From Desulfomonile tiedjei (GTDB lineage Bacteria; Desulfobacterota; Desulfomonilia; Desulfomonilales; Desulfomonilaceae): 53,986 bases of DNA. A model generated the notes under the pieces. It saw only the letters and a list, made by a program, of their open reading frames with translations, was not told where the DNA came from and searched no databases. Positions within the stretch are counted from its first letter, which is position 1, and each line of letters opens with the position of its first letter. The stretch is from the NCBI GenBank assembly GCA_016218715.1, contig JACRDG010000088.1, forward strand, positions 1 through 53,986, read 5' to 3'. A program made the translations under genes and the position numbers. Positions 50,227-53,986 of this stretch are shown here, in pieces.

Positions 50227-51408
50227 ATGGGGCTCTGTATTCGTCTGCTCTGGCTGTTGATCATGATCCCGTTCGCTGCGGGCGTTTTCGGTTGCGGCCG
50301 GGACGCCGACCGCGTGGTGGAACCACCGCCCCCCGACGTCACCGTGAGCCCGCCTGTCGAGGAAGAGGTGACCGACAACCTCGAATTCACCGGTACCACA
50401 GCGGCTCTCGAATCGGTTGAAATCCGGGCCCGCGTCAAGGGGTTTCTCGACCGCAAGAATTTCGAGCCGGGCTCGAAGGTCAAGGCGGGGGATCTACTGT
50501 TCGTCATCGACAGGCGTCCCTTCAAGGCCAAGGTCGATCAGGCCGCTGCAACCCTCGAGAGCAACAAGGCGAAGCTGGAACTCGCCCGGGTCCGTGCGGA
50601 AAAAACCAAGACCCTCTATGCAACCGCATCGGTCTCGGAACTGCAGCTCCTTGAAGACGAGGCAAAACGGGGTGTGGAACAGGGCCAGGTGGACATGGCA
50701 AAGGCCGACCTCGAGGCCGCCCAGCTTGACCTCGATTTCACCGAGGTCAAGACCCCGCTCAGCGGCCGCGTCGGCGTGAACCAGGTGGATGTGGGAAACC
50801 TGGTCGGCGCAGGCGACTATACCCTCCTGACGAACGTGGTAAACGACGATTCCGTGTACGTGTACTTCAATATCAGTGAACGTGACCTCTTGAAGTACAA
50901 GCGGAAATACCTGGAAAGAAGTGCTCAGGGGCAGGAGGGGAGCCAGGAGGTCAAGGCCTTCCTCGCGCTCGCTGACGAGGCCGGGTTCCCTCACGAGGGG
51001 ATTGTGGACTACCTCGACCCGCGGACCGACCCCGGTACCGGCACCGTCCGTGCAAGGGCCATCTTCGCAAACAAGGACGGCCTCCTGCAGTCGGGGCTCT
51101 TTGCCAGGATTCGGGTTCCGATGGAGACCCGCAAGGCATTTCTCGTCCCGGATCTGGCTGTGGGGATCGACCAGAGAGGCCAGTACGTCCTCGTGGTGAA
51201 TGACCGGAACGTCGTAGATTATCGCCCTGTTGAGGTCGGTCAACTCGTGGACCGCATGAGGGTCATCGAAAAAGGGGTGACTCTCAAGGACCGAATCGCG
51301 GTCAACGGGATTCAGCGGGCCAGACCGGGTATTAAAGTCAACCCGATCGCTGGCCCCTCAACCGCTCCATCGCCGGCGCCCGGCGCATCTCAGCCGGCGA
51401 AGCCGTAG
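50227..51408 (+). CDS. RND efflux periplasmic adaptor (AcrA/MexA-like lipoprotein)
   Basis: A 393-residue membrane-fusion protein. The signal peptide ends in a lipobox-like GVFGC with Cys at about residue 23, so it is probably lipid-anchored. Domain order: beta-barrel/lipoyl parts (DNLEFTGTTAALESVEIRARVKGFLDRKNFEPGSKVKAGDLLFVIDRRPF), an alpha-helical hairpin at about 100-170 (AAATLESNKAKLELARVRAEKTKTLY), the second lipoyl half (DFTEVKTPLSGRVGVNQVDVGNLVGAGD), then a beta-barrel and membrane-proximal domain. It has a Pro/Ala-rich tail. GAGGAG lies seven bases before the ATG. Twelve bases separate it from the pump gene. Substrate range unknown. Confidence 0.94.
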   Translation: MGLCIRLLWLLIMIPFAAGVFGCGRDADRVVEPPPPDVTVSPPVEEEVTDNLEFTGTTAALESVEIRARVKGFLDRKNFEPGSKVKAGDLLFVIDRRPFKAKVDQAAATLESNKAKLELARVRAEKTKTLYATASVSELQLLEDEAKRGVEQGQVDMAKADLEAAQLDLDFTEVKTPLSGRVGVNQVDVGNLVGAGDYTLLTNVVNDDSVYVYFNISERDLLKYKRKYLERSAQGQEGSQEVKAFLALADEAGFPHEGIVDYLDPRTDPGTGTVRARAIFANKDGLLQSGLFARIRVPMETRKAFLVPDLAVGIDQRGQYVLVVNDRNVVDYRPVEVGQLVDRMRVIEKGVTLKDRIAVNGIQRARPGIKVNPIAGPSTAPSPAPGASQPAKP

Positions 51409-51420
51409 CGGAGTCCCCAC

Positions 51421-53986
51421 ATGCTCAGTCGATTCTTTATCGAGCGGCCCATCTTCGCGTTCGTCATTTCCATTCTCATAGTGATCGCAGGAGGGGTGGC
51501 GGTCTTTACCCTTCCGGTCGCTCAGTACCCGGACATAACCCCGCCGGTGGTTCAGGTGACCGCATTCTATCCGGGTGCAAACGCACAGGTCATTGCAGAT
51601 ACGGTTGCTGCACCCATCGAACAGGAAGTGAACGGCGTCGAGAACATGCTCTACATGAGCAGCCAGAGCGCGTCGGACGGTTCGTACACGCTGAAGGTAA
51701 CCTTCGAGCTGGGGACGGACGTCGACATGGCCACGGTACTGACGCAGAATCGGGTCGCTCGGGCCGTGCCGAAACTCGCGCCGGAAGTCCAGCGGCAAGG
51801 GGTGACCACCAAGAAGGTATCGTCCGCGATGGTTACGGTGCTCTGCGTGTACTCGCCTGACGGTCGGTACGATGACCTGTTTATCACCAATTTCGTTGGG
51901 ATCAGGATCAAGGACGAATTGAGCCGCATACGCGGGGTCGGCGATGTGGCTGTGTATCCCTCAAAGGATTACAGCATGCGCATCTGGCTCGATCCCAACA
52001 AGCTCAAAGCGCGGGAGCTCACCACCAACGACGTGGTGGACGCGCTGCGCGCGCAAAACGTGCAGGTCGCTGCCGGGCAGGTGGGGCTTGAACCGGCGCC
52101 GCCGGGCCAGGATTTCCAGCTCAGTGTCGATACACTCGGCAGGCTGACCGATGCGAAACAGTTCGAGGATATCATCCTGAAAACAGGGGAGGGTGGGCGC
52201 ATCACCCAGGTGAAGGACGTGGCGCGGGTCGACCTGGGCGGCAAGGCCTATTCCACGTTTTCCCTGTTCAACGGCACCCCCGCGACGACGATTATCATAT
52301 ATCAGGCCCCTGGTTCCAATCTCCTGGACGTTGCCGACCAGGTCAAAACGACCATGGCCGGGCTAAAGAAAGAATTCCCGCTGGGGCTGGACTACAAGGC
52401 CATCTACGAGATTTCCGATTTCATTCGCGCGTCGGTCCACGAGGTACAGAAGACACTCGTCGAGGCTTTCATCCTGGTCTTTCTCGTGGTCTTCGTCTTT
52501 CTCCAGAACTGGCGGGCGACCCTGATCCCGACCATCACGATCCCTGTCTCGCTGATCGGGACCTTTGCAGTGATGACTCTTTTGGGATTCTCCATCAACA
52601 TGGTGACGCTCTTTGGGCTCGTTTTGGCCATCGGGATTGTCGTGGACGACGCCATAGTCGTGGTGGAAAACGTCGAGCGGAACATGGCCGTGCACGGGCT
52701 CGGCCCCAAGGAAGCGGCGATTCGCGCGATGGAAGAGGTCACCGGCGCGGTGATCGGTATAACGCTCGTTCTCATGGCGGTCTTCATTCCCGCGGCCTTT
52801 CTCGGAGGCATCACCGGGCAGCTTTACCGGCAGTTTTCGCTCACCATTGCGGTGACGACCTTCTTCAGTGCGGTCAATGCGCTCACGTTGAGCCCGACCC
52901 TGTGTGCGCTCCTGTTGCAGCCCCATCACGGGAAGAAGAACGCGTTCTTCAGGGCATTCAATACGGCGTTCGATCGGGTCACTGGGTCGTACTCGACCCT
53001 CGTCTCGCTCTCCGTGCGTAAAATCGGGGTGATGGTCCTGTTGTTCGTGGGGCTGCTCGGCCTCACCGGCCTCGGGTTTGTCCGGTTGCCCACCGGTTTC
53101 GTGCCGCTGGAAGACGACGGCTTGATAATGGTCAACGTCCAGATGCCCGACGCGGCCAGCCTCCAGCGCACCCGCGCCACGATGGAACGAGTGGGAGAAA
53201 TAATTTCCAAGACCAAAGGCGTGGCGAGCTATGGCGCATTGGGGGGGTTCTCGCTCATCGACGGGAACGGGTCCAACTTCGGCCTGATCTTTGTGCCTCT
53301 GGAGCCGTGGGAGAAGAGACTGGAGGAAGGCCGCAGCCGTGAGGCGATCATCGCGGAATTGATGGGTCAGTTTCGCAAGATCCAGGAAGGGATCGTGTTC
53401 GCGTTCACCTTGCCCGCGATCCCCGGGCTGGGCACCGGCGGCGGATTCGAGATGCAGGTGCAGGATCGAACCGGCCTCGGGCTCCCTGCTCTGGAACAGG
53501 CGTCACGAGACTTGGCCATCGCAGCGAACGCGCAGCCGGATCTGACCACGGTCGTATCGACCTTCAAGGCTTCCGTTCCGAAGCTCTTTGCCGATATCGA
53601 CCGGGTGAAGACGCTGACCATGGGCGTTCCGTTGCAAGCGGTATTCGATACGTTGCAGGCGTATCTCGGCTCGACCTACGTCAATGACTTCAACAAATTC
53701 GGCCGCACCTGGCAGGTGAACGTGCAGGCAGACAGCGTGTTTCGCACCGGCGCGGACGACATCGCCAGGCTGGAGGTCCGAAACAACGACGGGAAGATGG
53801 TCCCGCTCGGCACGCTCATGAAAGTGGAAAAGAGCGTGGGGCCCACGCGAGTCGACCGGTACAATCTGTATCCTTCATCGCTGGTCATGGGCGAGCCCAG
53901 GGAAGGGATAAGCTCCGGCGAGGCGCTGAAAACCATGGAGCAGCTTGCCGACAAGAAGCTCCCGCAGGGCATGGGGTACCAGTGGA
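51421..53986 (+). CDS. RND multidrug efflux permease (AcrB/HAE1 type), partial
   Basis: The first 855 residues of an inner-membrane proton-driven pump; the gene continues past the right end (full proteins have about 1,030-1,060 residues). The start MLSRFFIERPIFAFVISILIVIAGGVAVFTLPVAQYPDITPP is the HAE1 family hallmark. The TM4 proton-relay Asp pair is visible in LVLAIGIVVDDAIVVVENVERNM, with FGLVLAIG before it, and GGITGQLYRQFSLTIAVTTFFSAVNALTLSPTLCALLL follows. Porter-domain strands (PLEDDGLIMVNVQMPDAASLQRT) match. CGGAG lies seven bases before the ATG. An outer-membrane TolC-like gene may follow outside the window. Confidence 0.95.
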   Translation, partial: MLSRFFIERPIFAFVISILIVIAGGVAVFTLPVAQYPDITPPVVQVTAFYPGANAQVIADTVAAPIEQEVNGVENMLYMSSQSASDGSYTLKVTFELGTDVDMATVLTQNRVARAVPKLAPEVQRQGVTTKKVSSAMVTVLCVYSPDGRYDDLFITNFVGIRIKDELSRIRGVGDVAVYPSKDYSMRIWLDPNKLKARELTTNDVVDALRAQNVQVAAGQVGLEPAPPGQDFQLSVDTLGRLTDAKQFEDIILKTGEGGRITQVKDVARVDLGGKAYSTFSLFNGTPATTIIIYQAPGSNLLDVADQVKTTMAGLKKEFPLGLDYKAIYEISDFIRASVHEVQKTLVEAFILVFLVVFVFLQNWRATLIPTITIPVSLIGTFAVMTLLGFSINMVTLFGLVLAIGIVVDDAIVVVENVERNMAVHGLGPKEAAIRAMEEVTGAVIGITLVLMAVFIPAAFLGGITGQLYRQFSLTIAVTTFFSAVNALTLSPTLCALLLQPHHGKKNAFFRAFNTAFDRVTGSYSTLVSLSVRKIGVMVLLFVGLLGLTGLGFVRLPTGFVPLEDDGLIMVNVQMPDAASLQRTRATMERVGEIISKTKGVASYGALGGFSLIDGNGSNFGLIFVPLEPWEKRLEEGRSREAIIAELMGQFRKIQEGIVFAFTLPAIPGLGTGGGFEMQVQDRTGLGLPALEQASRDLAIAANAQPDLTTVVSTFKASVPKLFADIDRVKTLTMGVPLQAVFDTLQAYLGSTYVNDFNKFGRTWQVNVQADSVFRTGADDIARLEVRNNDGKMVPLGTLMKVEKSVGPTRVDRYNLYPSSLVMGEPREGISSGEALKTMEQLADKKLPQGMGYQW

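Overview
The window looks like chromosome from a GC-rich, strictly anaerobic bacterium, most likely a Desulfobacterota (deltaproteobacterial) sulfate reducer or syntroph. This rests on gene content, not on a marker gene: a tungsten-type aldehyde:ferredoxin oxidoreductase, a four-subunit pyruvate:ferredoxin oxidoreductase, complex I with a fused NuoCD, a DsrK/HdrD-like iron-sulfur protein beside a quinone-interacting membrane subunit, a methyl-H4folate corrinoid methyltransferase, RpoH and an RND pump. The genus cannot be named from this sequence. No rRNA, tRNA, CRISPR array, intact insertion sequence or prophage was found.

Layout. 1-1933 (minus): start of a complex I operon, nuoA-nuoB-nuoCD, running off the left end, with a palindromic repeat between nuoB and nuoCD. 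2191-7500: a membrane-anchored unknown, glycogen debranching enzyme glgX, and a phosphate transporter with its PhoU-like partner. 8038-13606: a MoaD-like protein, a chemoreceptor on the opposite strand flanked by diverged direct repeats, the AOR gene behind a perfect palindromic operator, and a second protein with an internal MoaD/ThiS-like fold. 14137-18604: corrinoid methyltransferase, metallo-beta-lactamase-fold hydrolase, ankyrin protein with duplicated HTH-like units, dnaJ and a Cys-rich small protein. 18739-24172: peptide-binding protein, ssb, HTH/Zn-ribbon regulator with a probable CTG start, serine acetyltransferase and ilvC. 24492-29303: AAA ATPase, then (minus) a putative DNA-binding protein leading porG-porD-porA-porB. 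29457-37863: uvrC, a DUF1615-like envelope protein with a small membrane protein, rpoH diverging from bioB (which has a sigma-54-type promoter), a HAD hydrolase and a TPR protein. 37980-43829: a two-component system, a radical SAM protein, a methyltransferase and a quinone reductase. 44260-46941: a three-gene membrane electron-transfer operon. 47213-53986: a YejM/LTA-synthase-type sulfatase-fold protein and an RND pump whose permease runs off the right end.

How the parts fit. AOR, Por, complex I and the DsrMK/Tmc-like module together describe ferredoxin- and quinone-linked anaerobic energy metabolism; the methyltransferase suggests one-carbon (Wood-Ljungdahl-type) chemistry. The two beta-grasp proteins around AOR suggest a local supply of pyranopterin cofactor or a dedicated accessory factor, which is inference. 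RpoH and DnaJ are heat-shock components, but dnaJ shows a housekeeping-type promoter. Dispersed palindromic repeats (families A and B) and two pairs of direct repeats (C and D) occupy several intergenic gaps and mark them as places of past rearrangement.
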